DNA of 64,000 nucleotides, taken from Neoconidiobolus thromboides FSU 785 (lineage: Eukaryota; Entomophthoromycota; Entomophthoromycetes; Entomophthorales; Neoconidiobolaceae). Shown in pieces: positions 1 through 10,766 of this stretch (positions are counted from its first letter, which is position 1; each line of letters starts with the position of its first letter). The notes below the pieces were generated by a model. The model worked only from the letters and a program-made list of their open reading frames with translations, had not been told where the DNA came from and did no database searches. The position numbers and the translations under genes were made by a program. The stretch covers positions 1 through 64,000 of the forward strand of contig MU626354.1 in assembly GCA_025603075.1 (NCBI GenBank), written 5' to 3'.

Positions 1-34
1 AAATTTATTCTGAATAATGGTAATATTAAGGTAC

Positions 35-1747
35 TTATTTTCTAAAATTTTCATTGATAACAAGTTGTTTACCCATAACTAAATGGGCAGTAATATGACA
101 ATGCATAAACCATGAACCTGGATTGTCAGCATTGAAACGAATAGCGTACCATCCACATGGAACATCATCAGCAGCAACACGAGAGTTCCCAAAGCTAAAA
201 AGATTTTCATTAGAGTTTTCGTTATTAACTCTAACACCTAAGGTATCTGATAATTGATTAGTAGCGGACCTAGCTGATTCTTTAACATTATTAGCATATT
301 GAATGAATGTATCACGATAGATTGGAATTTTATTAGAGGTACTTAATTTAGCATCAATAGCCTTTCCATCAACCTCTGGGTTATATACACCTGCACCTTG
401 ACCTACAACAAAGAAAGAGTGTCCATGTAAATGCCATGGGTGAGAAGCACAAGTTCTTCCAGCAGGCATATAATGTTGAAGAACAAGTTGTACAACTTCC
501 CCTTCAGTAATTTCATAAACACCTGGGGTAGCTTTATGACGTCCAGCAATAACATCATCCCATACAGTTGAATTCCTTGGCTTTGAAACAACATCATTGA
601 TAGTAAAGATTGGATGACCTTCGTGAGTAGCTGAAATAATGTTTAATACAATTTCGTTGGTAACTTTTTTAGGAACTGGATAAAAGTGAGAGTTAAGTCC
701 CTTATTGTACCATTTACTTGTAGCTAATTGTGATTCTACCCAACGATTGAATGGTCCAGTAGGTGTTGGTGGAGTAGCTGGAGTCCTTTTTAAAGTGCTT
801 GGATTTTCAGCACCTTCATAATGAAGAATAGCAACACCATTGTTAGGATTAGCAGATCCACCACTGACTTGAGTATAAGTATAATAGTTAGAAATTGGTT
901 GATTTGTTTCCATGATTACGGAATATCTTTGGCCAGGTCCTATTTCAACTCTATCAACTTCAATTGGTTCAATAATAGTACCATCAGCTTCAATTAAGGT
1001 AAACTTATGCCCTGGAATACGAAAGGTAAGGAATGAAAGTCCATTGGCACCAATTAAGCGTAATCTATATCTCTTATTTGGTTTTACATCAATGACATTA
1101 AACCCTTTATTAAATGGTACAGTAGAATTATCAGCACCTTTAGTATCCCATACTTTATAAGTCATACCATTCGTTAAAATACTATCAGCACCACCAACGA
1201 ATCTAAATGGTAATTCTAAAAGTCCTTTAAGCATTTCATCACTTGGTTTATGCCATATTTCAGATAGCATTACTACTCTATCCTCATCGTAACGATATCT
1301 TGGATCGAACTTTACTATATCACTCCAAACATCTTTTTTATCTTGAACAATTAATGCCCCATAAGCATGTTCAGCATCTAATCCAGTATGAGCATGGTAC
1401 CACCAAGTACCAGTTTGATCATTTACATGGAAATTGTATAAAAAGTCTTCACCTGGCTTAATAGGAGGAGAACTAACATATGGTACACCATCAGAACCAA
1501 CAGTACCTTTTTGAACCATTCCATGCCAATGAATAGAGAAATCTTTGTTAAGTCTATTACGTACTTTTACAACAATAGTATCACCAGCAGTAGCATTGAT
1601 AGTAGGAGCAGGGTATTGACCATTGAATAATATACCTTCAAAAGCAAAGTTATCAGGCGCAATTCTACCTTCTTTTACTTCCCAATCAAAGTTCAAAGTG
1701 GCAGAATTAATAACAGATGCGAGCAATAAACTAATGAAACACTTCAT
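35..1747 (-). CDS. Secreted multicopper oxidase (laccase / ascorbate-oxidase-like), intronless
   Basis: 570 aa, uninterrupted. Residues 1-16 form a signal peptide, so the product is probably secreted. All four copper-ligand blocks are present: HWHG (73-76), WWYHAH (115-120), HPWHLHGH (436-443) and HCHITAH (549-555). The family oxidises phenols, ascorbate or metals while reducing O2 to water through one T1 copper and a trinuclear cluster. HPWHLHGHSFFVVGQG and the HITAH tail look more like ascorbate oxidases than basidiomycete laccases. The residue ten positions after the T1 cysteine (Cys550), usually Met, Leu or Phe, is Lys560 here. Length is normal for the family and the gene ends 34 bp from the window edge. 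Family assignment is secure; substrate is not. Confidence 0.95.
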   Translation of the reverse strand: MKCFISLLLASVINSATLNFDWEVKEGRIAPDNFAFEGILFNGQYPAPTINATAGDTIVVKVRNRLNKDFSIHWHGMVQKGTVGSDGVPYVSSPPIKPGEDFLYNFHVNDQTGTWWYHAHTGLDAEHAYGALIVQDKKDVWSDIVKFDPRYRYDEDRVVMLSEIWHKPSDEMLKGLLELPFRFVGGADSILTNGMTYKVWDTKGADNSTVPFNKGFNVIDVKPNKRYRLRLIGANGLSFLTFRIPGHKFTLIEADGTIIEPIEVDRVEIGPGQRYSVIMETNQPISNYYTYTQVSGGSANPNNGVAILHYEGAENPSTLKRTPATPPTPTGPFNRWVESQLATSKWYNKGLNSHFYPVPKKVTNEIVLNIISATHEGHPIFTINDVVSKPRNSTVWDDVIAGRHKATPGVYEITEGEVVQLVLQHYMPAGRTCASHPWHLHGHSFFVVGQGAGVYNPEVDGKAIDAKLSTSNKIPIYRDTFIQYANNVKESARSATNQLSDTLGVRVNNENSNENLFSFGNSRVAADDVPCGWYAIRFNADNPGSWFMHCHITAHLVMGKQLVINENFRK

Positions 1748-2513
1748 ATTTAAATGTTATAATTAATGTGAGTTATTTTTGTTTATATTTATACTGTTTC
1801 AATCCCAGTGAGGTATTTATTGTTATAATTAACACGAATGTATTTGGTGTTAACCATTTATTAAACAATGTTGAGTTATATAAATTATTTTTTATTCTCA
1901 GGTAAATGCTTCCATTTATAAAAATAATTCAAACATCCTAAATTAGTATTAAAATTTTATTACACCAAAAGAATTTTCTTTTTTGTGCAATTTTCAATAA
2001 CGCCTCATCTGATAGGCTAAGGTACTACTGTAAAGGATTTACTATGCCCGCCTACATTATTCTCAATATTTTTTTATTATATTCATTTACTGTGATCTTA
2101 ATATTTGAAGAATTTTAAATGCTAATTTAATGCTAATTTAATTTTCTTATAATAAAGACAGACAGATTCCATTGACTTCAGATATTGTATAATTTTAAAT
2201 TATTTTTATTTCATTATATAAAACTATTTTTGAAATACAATAAATCTTACTGTATTAATTTATTTTATATCATAAACTTAAATTGCAAAATCTGATTAGA
2301 TTTTTTGTAAAAAGAACATGAATAGTTGGAAAAATTATACTTCTATTTACAAATAATAAAATATAACAGAATTGTATATTGATACGAGTGTAATTAATAA
2401 TATTTCAAATCGCTAAAATGACGCTAATAATTTTACTATTTTATATTATGTATATAATTGAAACAGCTAAAAATAAACAAACGCTATTAAATTAAATCAG
2501 TGTAAATAAATAT

Positions 2514-2611
2514 GAGAATATGTTTTTTTGTTTAAGAATTTTACTAGTAAGTTTTTACACCTGAATAGCGCTTAAAAATGGAAAAAGTAATGAAATAAAA
2601 AAAACACTTCC
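2514..2611 (+). mobile_element. Miniature TIR element, copy 1
   Basis: 98 bp between ATAT (2510-2513) and ATAT (2612-2615). Shares the family core (GTTTAAGAATTTTACTA and AATAGCGCTTAAAAATGG) and an A-rich tail ending in a degenerate terminal repeat. Confidence 0.75.
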
Positions 2612-3920
2612 ATATTTTGTAAGGAATTCACTGTTTGAAAGCTAAAAGGTATTAGTTTTATTCTGTATTTCTAATTTTTTATTAATTTGAAAAGTTCTTT
2701 AAAATCTATAGTATGCAATAACGTTGGTTAGATATATATATTTACTAGCAGAGTAGTTTAATGCGGTAGCAAAGTATTAAATGAAAATGATTTATTTATA
2801 TCTTGTAAATGATATTGCTATACTTTATGTCATTTATAGTACCAATCTCCATATGAAATATCACCAACTTATAACTAGCAGTTATCTTCTTTTTATTCTG
2901 TTAATCAAATTTATCCAATTGTTTTAACTATCAATTTATATTTTTTATAAATAAATATCTCAAAAACTTTGGTCATTTTATTCATTTTAACATAGATGGG
3001 ATACAAAAACAACTTTGAAATTTGAAATCTAAATTTTCAAAACCAGATATAGATAATGTGTTTATTAAATATAATAAAATGGATTTAAGTATATAGAGAA
3101 TGCGCTGTATTGCTTATAAAAGGAAACTTCAAGGAGTATGGGTTATTATTTTTAATAACAAACAAGATTCCCGGCGCATTATGAAAATATATAATTCGTA
3201 GTAAATGAATCGATCCTTAGAATATTGCTTTGTCATAATCAAGTAGAATAAAGAGCTATTTTAAAGTTTTTCTACTTTTAGATACTTTAGTACAATGTAT
3301 GTTTTATTTCATAACTAATACTTTTATTATATTGATTGTAAAATGATGTAAAAGCTAGTAGCATTGGAGATGAAAATGTACAATAATTTTCACATTTTGT
3401 TTAATTTTAATTATGTTTGATAAAATTGCTATGATTGATTTTTGTAAATACAAATATATAATACAACCATAAACATAAGTAAAATCACATATAAAAATCA
3501 ATAGTTCTATGTTGATTATTGGAAATAGTCATACTAAATCCGTTCCCAACATTTTAGAAACTATTATATAACAAATAATTTAATAGAATGTTTTTAAAAA
3601 TAGATAGTCATAAATTGATTTTTTATCAGATATAATAAACTATTCTTAGTTAAATATAATTAACGCCTGTATCTTTTATTTGATCAACCAAAACCATATA
3701 TTTTAAAAACAATTTGAATTATTATAGATCATAATTTTACTACTTTATAAAACCAGAATGAGATTATTTCAAAATCAACTACTTATAACTAGAAATAGGC
3801 CCTAATAGCATGATAAATAAAGTAACAATATGAGTAATTACTTAAATTAAACAATATTTAATGAATACATATAATATTTAAGATACTTCCCAAGTTCGTT
3901 GTTATCACTACTAAATATAT

Positions 3921-4019
3921 GGGGATGTATTTTTAGGTTTAAGAATTTTACTAATAAAATTTCCACTCAAATAGTGTTTAAAAGATAGAAAAAATGATGA
4001 AGCCAAAAAAAACATTCCC
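3921..4019 (+). mobile_element. Miniature TIR element, copy 2 (left half of a head-to-head pair)
   Basis: 99 bp starting GGGGATGTATTTTT and ending AAAACATTCCC, flanked by ATAT at 3917-3920 and 4020-4023. The right ATAT is also the left flank of copy 3. Confidence 0.85.
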
Positions 4020-4023
4020 ATAT

Positions 4024-4121
4024 GGCGATGTTTTTTTGGCTTCATTACTTTTTCCATCTTTTATGTGTTATTTGAGTGGAAAAAGTGTTAGTAAAATTTT
4101 CAAATACAAAAATACATCCCC
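4024..4121 (-). mobile_element. Miniature TIR element, copy 3 (right half of a head-to-head pair)
   Basis: 98 bp in inverse orientation, starting GGCGATGTTTTTTTGGCTTC and ending AATACATCCCC, flanked by ATAT 4020-4023 (shared with copy 2) and ATAT 4122-4125. With copy 2 it forms a ~200-bp imperfect palindrome. Confidence 0.85.
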
Positions 4122-4711
4122 ATATGGTACTTACTGAACTATAAATTGATAGTTTTAGGTAGAATATTTTAAGCAACCTAAGTTCTTAGAAAGAGTTAAG
4201 TAACAATTTGTGTTTTTATTCCAATTATCCATTGTTTTCCCAAGAATAGCATTTTAAGAACTTCCTTATAAAAGTAGTAAAATTATTTTTTAAAAAATAA
4301 ATGCTTGTTCCCAATATTACTCTCATGGGAAGAGTCTAGGCCTCGAAGATTTGCACTATTAGAGTCAGAATAAATACATTATGATAATAATGTGTTTTGT
4401 ATTATTTTTTCAAAATCATATACAAAAAACAGCAATAATTTATTTTTGCAAACGTTTAAAAAATAGACAAAGTAGATAGCAAATCCTTATTATTATGATA
4501 AAGGTATTTCCTATACACAAGCACAAGGGCATTAAAATGATTTACTAATGCTCATAGAAGTTAATCTTAATTCGTTTATTATTATTTTTAATATATCTGC
4601 AAAATATCATCAACATTGTATAACATTGAGCTATACTAAATGTTTATAAAGAATGTAAACAAAAAGTTTGATGTATTTTTCAAAAATGACTTAGTAAAAT
4701 TTAATGATAAA

Positions 4712-4924
4712 TTAAATTAAGCCAATAGCCAAAGGAATAAATGAAAATATTAATATGATAATAGATATCATACAGCAGCATAATAAGGGAAATATCATGA
4801 CACTATAATAAATACTGTAAAAAAAGGGATGTAATGTGATGAAGCCTATCAAGAAAACACTATAAAAAGCTCCTTTCTCTCTTTTAAAGGGCCAATAAAA
4901 TAGTATTAAACTTTTTTTTGTCAA
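4712..4924 (-). CDS. Possible small hydrophobic membrane protein (start uncertain)
   Basis: An open frame of 70 codons, very rich in Ile, Leu and Phe, with two potential membrane segments and a Cys-rich IFPLLCCCMISIIILIFSF stretch. It has no ATG at its 5' end (the first codon is TTG), so it is either partial, spliced, or begins at an internal Met. It lies divergently upstream of the small gene at 5305. A related segment (LIFSLFCCYVVSIIIPVFSF) lies at the equivalent place upstream of the paralogue at 7043, on the same strand but with broken frames. Conservation across the duplication is the only argument for coding; function unknown. Confidence 0.35.
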   Translation of the reverse strand: MTKKSLILFYWPFKREKGAFYSVFLIGFITLHPFFYSIYYSVMIFPLLCCCMISIIILIFSFIPLAIGLI

Positions 4925-5304
4925 ATATTTGTTTTATCTCAGTTTTGTTTTTAACAATTAATTATAATTATTTTAGAAAACTATAGTAACGATTTGTATT
5001 AAAAACAACATAAAATTAATAGCTTCATTTTTATCAATATACATCTTTTTGTAAAGATATTCAATAGGGAGAGAGATCAATTTATATACTAAATATAGTG
5101 GCTAAATCATACTTTATCATTTGCTATAAAATTAAACTAAAAAACATCAAGTTTAGAAGAGCACTTAAACAGTACCTTATTTAAATAATAGAACGCCTAT
5201 TAACATTATTAAATATACTACTAAAACAATTATCTATTTGATATCATAACACATAGTACAGTTAACTGTCCTTATAAATAACAACCAACAATAAGTTAGA
5301 TAAA
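4925..5304. promoter_or_regulatory. Interval between the divergent tiny genes
   Basis: 380 bp of AT-rich DNA between the hydrophobic open frame (-) and the small gene at 5305 (+); it would have to carry both promoters. The corresponding interval before 7043 is recognisably related near the start codon (both carry AACAATAAG or CAATAAG shortly before ATG). No defined promoter motif is visible. Confidence 0.3.
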
Positions 5305-5568
5305 ATGCGACCAACTATATGGAGTACTATGAGTTACCAAAAAAGGGAATTTAAAACAATATTTTTAACTAGTTTAAGTACAATAGCTGTTAGTAAGGTA
5401 GTTAGTAAAACTTATAATTTATACCAAAGTTTGTCGATTAACGGTTATTTTAAATGTATTTCAGGAAATTCCGTAACTGAAACTGTATTTATCAAAGATG
5501 AATTTGGTATTTCTATTATTGATCGTTCACAAAAGCGCATTCAAACAAATTGTAAGACTAAATTATGA
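5305..5568 (+). CDS. Small protein, tandem-paralogue family, copy A
   Basis: 87 aa, ATG start, no recognised domain. It is clearly related to the 75-aa product at 7043: both share the pattern P-I-W, YQK-E-K, a hydrophobic T-I-S-K segment, KTY-LYQ, GYF and VF-KD in the same order and spacing. One moderately hydrophobic segment (residues ~17-32) could be a membrane anchor or helix. Start codons of the two paralogues are 1738 bp apart, giving the period of a tandem duplication. Two diverged copies keeping an open frame suggests a real gene. Function unknown. Confidence 0.55.
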   Translation: MRPTIWSTMSYQKREFKTIFLTSLSTIAVSKVVSKTYNLYQSLSINGYFKCISGNSVTETVFIKDEFGISIIDRSQKRIQTNCKTKL

Positions 5569-7042
5569 TAAGCTTAGGAAGAATTATTATATTGTAATAA
5601 ATAATAATCATGAAATAAAGAAATTCCGAAGCAAATTTTGATGTTTTTAACTGATTTTATAAAACATTATTAAAAATGTTTAATTAAAATATTATTTATC
5701 GAATTACTATTACTTATTTTTATTTTTAAATTTTAATTCTTTAATAGCTAAAAATAAACTGAATGAAAGCATTATATTTATTTGTAATAACAATATATAT
5801 ATAATACTATCACATTTAAATTAAATTAAGTTAAGTTTTAAGAATGACTTTTGTAGCTGAATTAATATGTTTTAAATTTTACTTTAAAATCTTTTTTAAA
5901 ATTTTTACAAAATAGTCTCTATTTTTTTCCTGAATATAGAATTTCATAGAAACTCCTTAAATGTTTTATTTTTCTATTTTTTGTAATAACTTGAGTGATA
6001 TTAAATGAATGTCATCTGATGTAATTTCGATATAAAATGTGAGTCTGGTAAGGAAAGTCTAAGCTCTGGAATTACCTGTCTTTTGTTAGATATAAAATAT
6101 GTTTTATATACAGCAATTGTATTCCATTATTTTTACACAATTATAATAACAAAACAATAACATTTATGTAAGATCTTAGAGAGGATGAAGGAATTAAACA
6201 AAGTAAAAGACTAAATGTTATATAAATAACAAAGAATTTCCATATATGTTACATGAGACATAAGAACATTTATAAACACATACAGAATTTAAGTCTTAAA
6301 TTTGTATTAATAACATTATAGTTATTTTAGATTATAACAAAACATTGATATTATATCCCTAAACAACGTTAAATATTTTTAAAAAAAGGTTGGAAATGTT
6401 TAATGTACTTTCTCAAAGTATATAAAGTGACTCAATAATATAATAGATCGATTAGACCAATAAGTAGAAGAATAAATGAAAAAACCGGTATAATAATAGA
6501 TACAACATAACAACAGAATAAAGAAAATATTAAAATAGCTTAGCAATAATAATAAAAATAGGTGGTGAGTACCCTATGAGTTGCTATAAATACACTCTCT
6601 TTTAAAAAATAAATCAAAACTACAATATTAAAACAACATTTCCCTAATTATTTAATTTGCTTTGGTCTTTATAAAGCCCTTGTGTAATAATATCAAGAAA
6701 CTCACATCTCTGAAAATATAAAAGGTTTCTACTAAAAACACCAAAAATAGAAAAAAGCATATATTTGCTAGCGGATAACTTATTTTAAAAATAACGTTTA
6801 ATAAGAGCATAATAATCTGATCATATAAATAGAGTGATTGATAATATTTTGATAATTTCTATAGAGCTAATCAAAAAGAAATAAGATTTAAAAGATACTT
6901 TATTAGTGATTCATTTCAAACAGTACATAAACTTACTTATATAGACCGACTTATTAAATTAATATCACCTATATAATACTACAATATCTAATAAAGAGAG
7001 CTCCTCTGTACATATATAGTAAACAATAAGCTAAGCTTGAAA
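5569..7042. other. Non-coding interval holding the second copy of the duplicated unit
   Basis: Contains the downstream flank of copy A and the upstream half of copy B. The stretch around 6447-6640 aligns with 4711-4925 (the hydrophobic open frame) by eye. No other features seen. Confidence 0.5.
6447..6625 (-). pseudogene. Eroded copy of the small hydrophobic frame
   Basis: On the minus strand this segment can be read as LIFSLFCCYVVSIIIPVFSF followed by ILLLIGLI, matching the Cys-rich hydrophobic segment encoded at 4712-4924. The upstream part lies in another frame and meets a stop, so the copy is broken or needs splicing that is not apparent. It sits divergently upstream of the gene at 7043, exactly as the first copy sits upstream of 5305. 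Confidence 0.4.
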
Positions 7043-7270
7043 ATGCAGCCAATTTTATGGAATATCATTGGCTATCAAAAAAAGGAATTAAAAAGAATAG
7101 TTGGAATTAGTTTATGTACAATAATTGGAAGTAAACTGATTGGAAAAACTTATGATCTATATCAAAAATCATCATTTGATGGTTACTTTGAGTTCATCTT
7201 CAAAAGTTCTAAAACTCAGTTTGTATTTACTAAGGATAAATATAGTACTCTTTATATTTCGTACTTGTAA
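7043..7270 (+). CDS. Small protein, tandem-paralogue family, copy B
   Basis: 75 aa from the ATG at 7043; an in-frame TTG two codons earlier is not a likely start. Shares PILW, YQKKE-K, TIIGSK, KTYDLYQ, GYFEF and VFTKDKY with the product of 5305-5568, but ends earlier. No recognised domain or signal peptide. Function unknown. Confidence 0.55.
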   Translation: MQPILWNIIGYQKKELKRIVGISLCTIIGSKLIGKTYDLYQKSSFDGYFEFIFKSSKTQFVFTKDKYSTLYISYL

Positions 7271-8090
7271 AATCATATACAATTAGATCATAAATTATAA
7301 TGAGCTTTGAGAAGAACCGAATATCAGTATTAATTGTAGTAATACCGTTATTGAATAAAGCATAAATCTTTTATAAAGCTGATCAATTGTATTAAATAAA
7401 TAATCGTTAGAGCTTTATGTTTGTTAACGAGAGATAAATTTTTATAACAAATTCTAATTTCTTAAATAAATTAAGCTATAAATGAGAGTAATGTATAGTT
7501 AATAATAATAGTTACATATATATTTTAAAATAACATCTCAACTTTAAATAAATTCATGTAAAATCTGATTATGTAAACGTATTATAGATTTAATTAATTT
7601 ATAACAGTTAAATTTTAATGCATGTTTCAAGATAATACTAGATAGAATATTATTTTCTTTGAAAATATTTATAAGTCAAAGACTACCAGCAAGTTTATAA
7701 GGAATTCTTTTGATTTTTTAAATAACAAAGGCTGATATGTATTTATTCATATATTAATTAAAAAAGCTTGTAGATTTACAAGGAAATAACTTTTTATTAC
7801 ATCTATCTTTTATTTATGGTTTAGAAGTTGAACAAACTTCAGTTAGACTGATTATTAAAATCAACTTACTAATAAATTTCAAAGCAATTGTAAGAGTTTT
7901 TAGCACTTAACTTTTAAATGTATATTTTGAAGAACTAAATTTTTTTAAATATGTACAGATTAAATTCTATAAATTAAATTAAAATTAAATTAAATATCTA
8001 AATCCTCTCTCTAATTTTAGTAAATTATATAATTAATAAATTTTCAAAATTAAAATATTTAAGTGCTACTTTTATTTAAAAATTAAAATC
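7271..8090. other. AT-rich intergenic region
   Basis: 820 bp between copy B and the 3' end of the H+-ATPase gene. Nothing recognisable beyond AT-rich sequence; the last ~100 bp is probably the 3' UTR of the ATPase. Confidence 0.5.
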
Positions 8091-10766
8091 TTATTTCACA
8101 AAATGATTAACAGCTTCAGCCAAATGAAGTACTATTTTCATCCTTTCTACATTAGCTGATAAACGTTCTCTATTAATAGCATCTATCTTCCTTTGAGCAA
8201 GCTTAGATCTTCTACTAGGAGATGGCCAAACTGTAGCAGTAAACTTAAATGACCAAAGACGGAATACCAATACTTTGACAATATCTAAAATTACAAAGTA
8301 AACTAAAGAAATACCAATAACTGCGAATCCCCAGGCTGGTCCTACTGGTGCAATTAATTCAGGAATACCAAAAATTGTAATTAACATTGCAAACACCTGA
8401 GTGCCCATAATTGCAACAAAGAAGAACCAAGATGGTAATGAAACCCAGAAAAATCCAGCTAATCTGGTAGAGAAGATAAGGAAGTGAGGAGCAGATGAGA
8501 TATGAAGGTACATTACTGATTGTAACTCTCTTAATGGTCCAGGATCGAGACCAAATACATCTTTAGCAACATAAAAATGAGCAAATGAAAGGCCAGTTAA
8601 AAAGAATCCTAAAAGTACAGATAAGAAAATCAATTGCCCGATTCTCCATTTATCAGGTTTTTGGGAAATTTGGGCATTATCAAAAGCAATTACAATAGTT
8701 GCAAGATCATTAAGGACAGCTATAAAGATTAGTAAAACAGGATCCATATGCCAGTCTTCAATTAAAATGATACAGAAGAAAAAGATCAAAATATGTACAG
8801 TTGAAGTAATTCTATACAATGCATAAGATCTCATTCTTTGGAAAATAGCCCTTGAAGTAGTAATACCATCAATAATAGTAGATAAACCCGGTGCTAATAA
8901 AACAATATCGGCAGCAGATCTAGCAGCATCAGTACAATCATGTACAGCAATACCAACATTAGCTTTCTTAAGTGCTGGGGCATCATTGACACCATCACCA
9001 GTCATACCAACTAAAAGCCCTTTAGCTTGTAAAAGTTCAACTACTCTATATTTGTGTTCAGGAATTACTTGAGCAAATCCATCAGCTTGGAGACAACGTT
9101 GAGTAATTGTTTCCTCATCAATACCTTTTTCGACAAGTTTATTGGAATCAAGGATAGCCCTTTGCATACCTAATCTATGAGCTACTTCTTTGGCAATAAT
9201 TAATTGATCACCAGTAATCATTTTAACTGTTACACCATAATGGTGACATTTTTCAACGGTATCTGCAGAATCAGGTCTAGGAGGATCTAATAATGATATC
9301 ATACCTACTAAATGCCATTCATCAGGTTTACCAGGGAAGGTTCTAGCAACGCCTAATGCACGTAACCCACGGCTTGCAAGATCATTGACTGCCCTTACAC
9401 CCTCATCATGACCACCTACAAGTTTGACCATAGTTGGTGGTGCACCCTTTGAAACCATAAAAGATTCATTGGTTGCAAGATCAGTAACAGTAGCTTGAGT
9501 CCTTTTTGAAGTTGGATTAAATGGAACAAATGATGTTACTTTAAATCCTGGAATAGAATGCTCTTTATCTTTGGGGAGATTTTGAAGCACAGAAACACCT
9601 TCCTTGGCAGCGGAACGAACAGCTTTTTCAATAGGATCATTTGCTCCAGGTTCAGATGCAATGTAAGAATATAAAAGGATATCTTCTTTTGTATATCCTT
9701 CAGTAAGGTAAGGCTCATCAAAAGTAAGTTGGTTAAGAGTAAGGGTACCAGTTTTATCAGAGCATAAAATTCTTACTGATGCCATTTCTTCCACAGCAGT
9801 TAACCTTTTAACAATAACTTGTCTTGCAGCAAGTTGCTTAGCACCAACAGCCATTGTAACAGATAATACAGTTGGTAGTCCAACTGGGATGGCAGCTACA
9901 GTCAAGACAACAACTTGTTGGATAGATTGAATTGGATCTTCAGCATGAGTTTTGACAAGAAGGTAGATAAGAAGAATAATTACCATAACTGCAGTTACTA
10001 AAACCAAGAAATTTCCTATTTGACCAATAACCTTTTGGAAATGACCTCTTTCATTAGTAATTGAGATAAGATTAGCTGCTCTACCAATAAATGTATCGCT
10101 ACCAGTCTTTGTAACAACGGCCATCATTTGACCTTGTTTAACAATAGAAGATGAGTAGGCAGTTGAACCACGTTCTTTAGTGACAGGCAAAGATTCACCA
10201 GTAAGAGCAGATTGATCAATTTGTAAACCAGCATCTGATTCTTCACCAGTAACAGAAATACCTAACAACCGACAATCAGCAGGGACAATATCACCTAAAC
10301 GTAAAACAATGACATCACCAGGAACCAATTCAGCTGAATCAACTTCAACTAATTCACCGTTCCTCCAACATTTAGTCTTAAGAGCCAATGTATTTTTAAG
10401 AGCATCTAAAGCACTTTCAGCTTGTGCTTCCATCAAAAACCCAATTAAAGCATTCAAAAGGAGTAAGAACGCAATAATACCAAAATTAATCCAATCTTGA
10501 GCCACACCGGAAAAAATTAAAGCAACAATAATTAATATAGCAATAGCATCAGTGAAATATCCTATAAACTTCAAAAATGGATTTGTTTTATGCTCAGCAA
10601 GTTCATTTCTTCCAAATTTTTCTAATCTTTCTTGAAATTCAGCTGTAGTAAGGCCTTTTGTGGTATCTGTATGAAGCAATGCTTCTAATTCTGGAGAAAT
10701 GACATCTTCAGCTTCTTCATGTTTATGTTCAGTAAATTGAACTTCTTCCTTATTTTCAGTAGCCAT
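8091..10766 (-). CDS. Plasma-membrane H+-ATPase (P-type, P3A)
   Basis: 891 aa, intronless. Pumps protons out of the cell at the cost of ATP and so energises secondary transport. Motifs: actuator TGES (189-192), phosphorylation loop CSDKTGTLT with Asp337, nucleotide-site KGAPP (440-444), MITGDQ (516-521) and hinge TGDGVNDAPAL (589-599). About ten membrane segments are visible, including PVGLP (295-299) in M4. Length fits P3A pumps (about 890-950). MITGDQLIIAKEVAHRLGM resembles the plant and protist version rather than MLTGDAVGIARETSRQLG of Dikarya Pma1. The short C-terminus lacks both an obvious yeast-type Ser/Thr tail and a plant 14-3-3 site. The start has 27 acidic residues before the first membrane region, as usual. 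Confidence 0.96.
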   Translation of the reverse strand: MATENKEEVQFTEHKHEEAEDVISPELEALLHTDTTKGLTTAEFQERLEKFGRNELAEHKTNPFLKFIGYFTDAIAILIIVALIFSGVAQDWINFGIIAFLLLLNALIGFLMEAQAESALDALKNTLALKTKCWRNGELVEVDSAELVPGDVIVLRLGDIVPADCRLLGISVTGEESDAGLQIDQSALTGESLPVTKERGSTAYSSSIVKQGQMMAVVTKTGSDTFIGRAANLISITNERGHFQKVIGQIGNFLVLVTAVMVIILLIYLLVKTHAEDPIQSIQQVVVLTVAAIPVGLPTVLSVTMAVGAKQLAARQVIVKRLTAVEEMASVRILCSDKTGTLTLNQLTFDEPYLTEGYTKEDILLYSYIASEPGANDPIEKAVRSAAKEGVSVLQNLPKDKEHSIPGFKVTSFVPFNPTSKRTQATVTDLATNESFMVSKGAPPTMVKLVGGHDEGVRAVNDLASRGLRALGVARTFPGKPDEWHLVGMISLLDPPRPDSADTVEKCHHYGVTVKMITGDQLIIAKEVAHRLGMQRAILDSNKLVEKGIDEETITQRCLQADGFAQVIPEHKYRVVELLQAKGLLVGMTGDGVNDAPALKKANVGIAVHDCTDAARSAADIVLLAPGLSTIIDGITTSRAIFQRMRSYALYRITSTVHILIFFFCIILIEDWHMDPVLLIFIAVLNDLATIVIAFDNAQISQKPDKWRIGQLIFLSVLLGFFLTGLSFAHFYVAKDVFGLDPGPLRELQSVMYLHISSAPHFLIFSTRLAGFFWVSLPSWFFFVAIMGTQVFAMLITIFGIPELIAPVGPAWGFAVIGISLVYFVILDIVKVLVFRLWSFKFTATVWPSPSRRSKLAQRKIDAINRERLSANVERMKIVLHLAEAVNHFVK

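Larger units (their letters stand above)
1748..4711. other. AT-rich non-coding stretch with three miniature elements
   Basis: No reading frame with coding character, no splice-consistent exon chain and no RNA gene recognised. It holds three GGGGATGT-family elements (2514-2611, 3921-4019, 4024-4121), annotated separately. The first ~200 bp should contain the promoter of the multicopper oxidase gene, but no clear motif stands out. Confidence 0.6.

Noticed and set aside
10309-10500. Frame antisense to the H+-ATPase (and similar antisense frames in the multicopper oxidase, kinase and ZUO1 genes)
   Set aside because: Mirror of codon bias in strong genes on the other strand.
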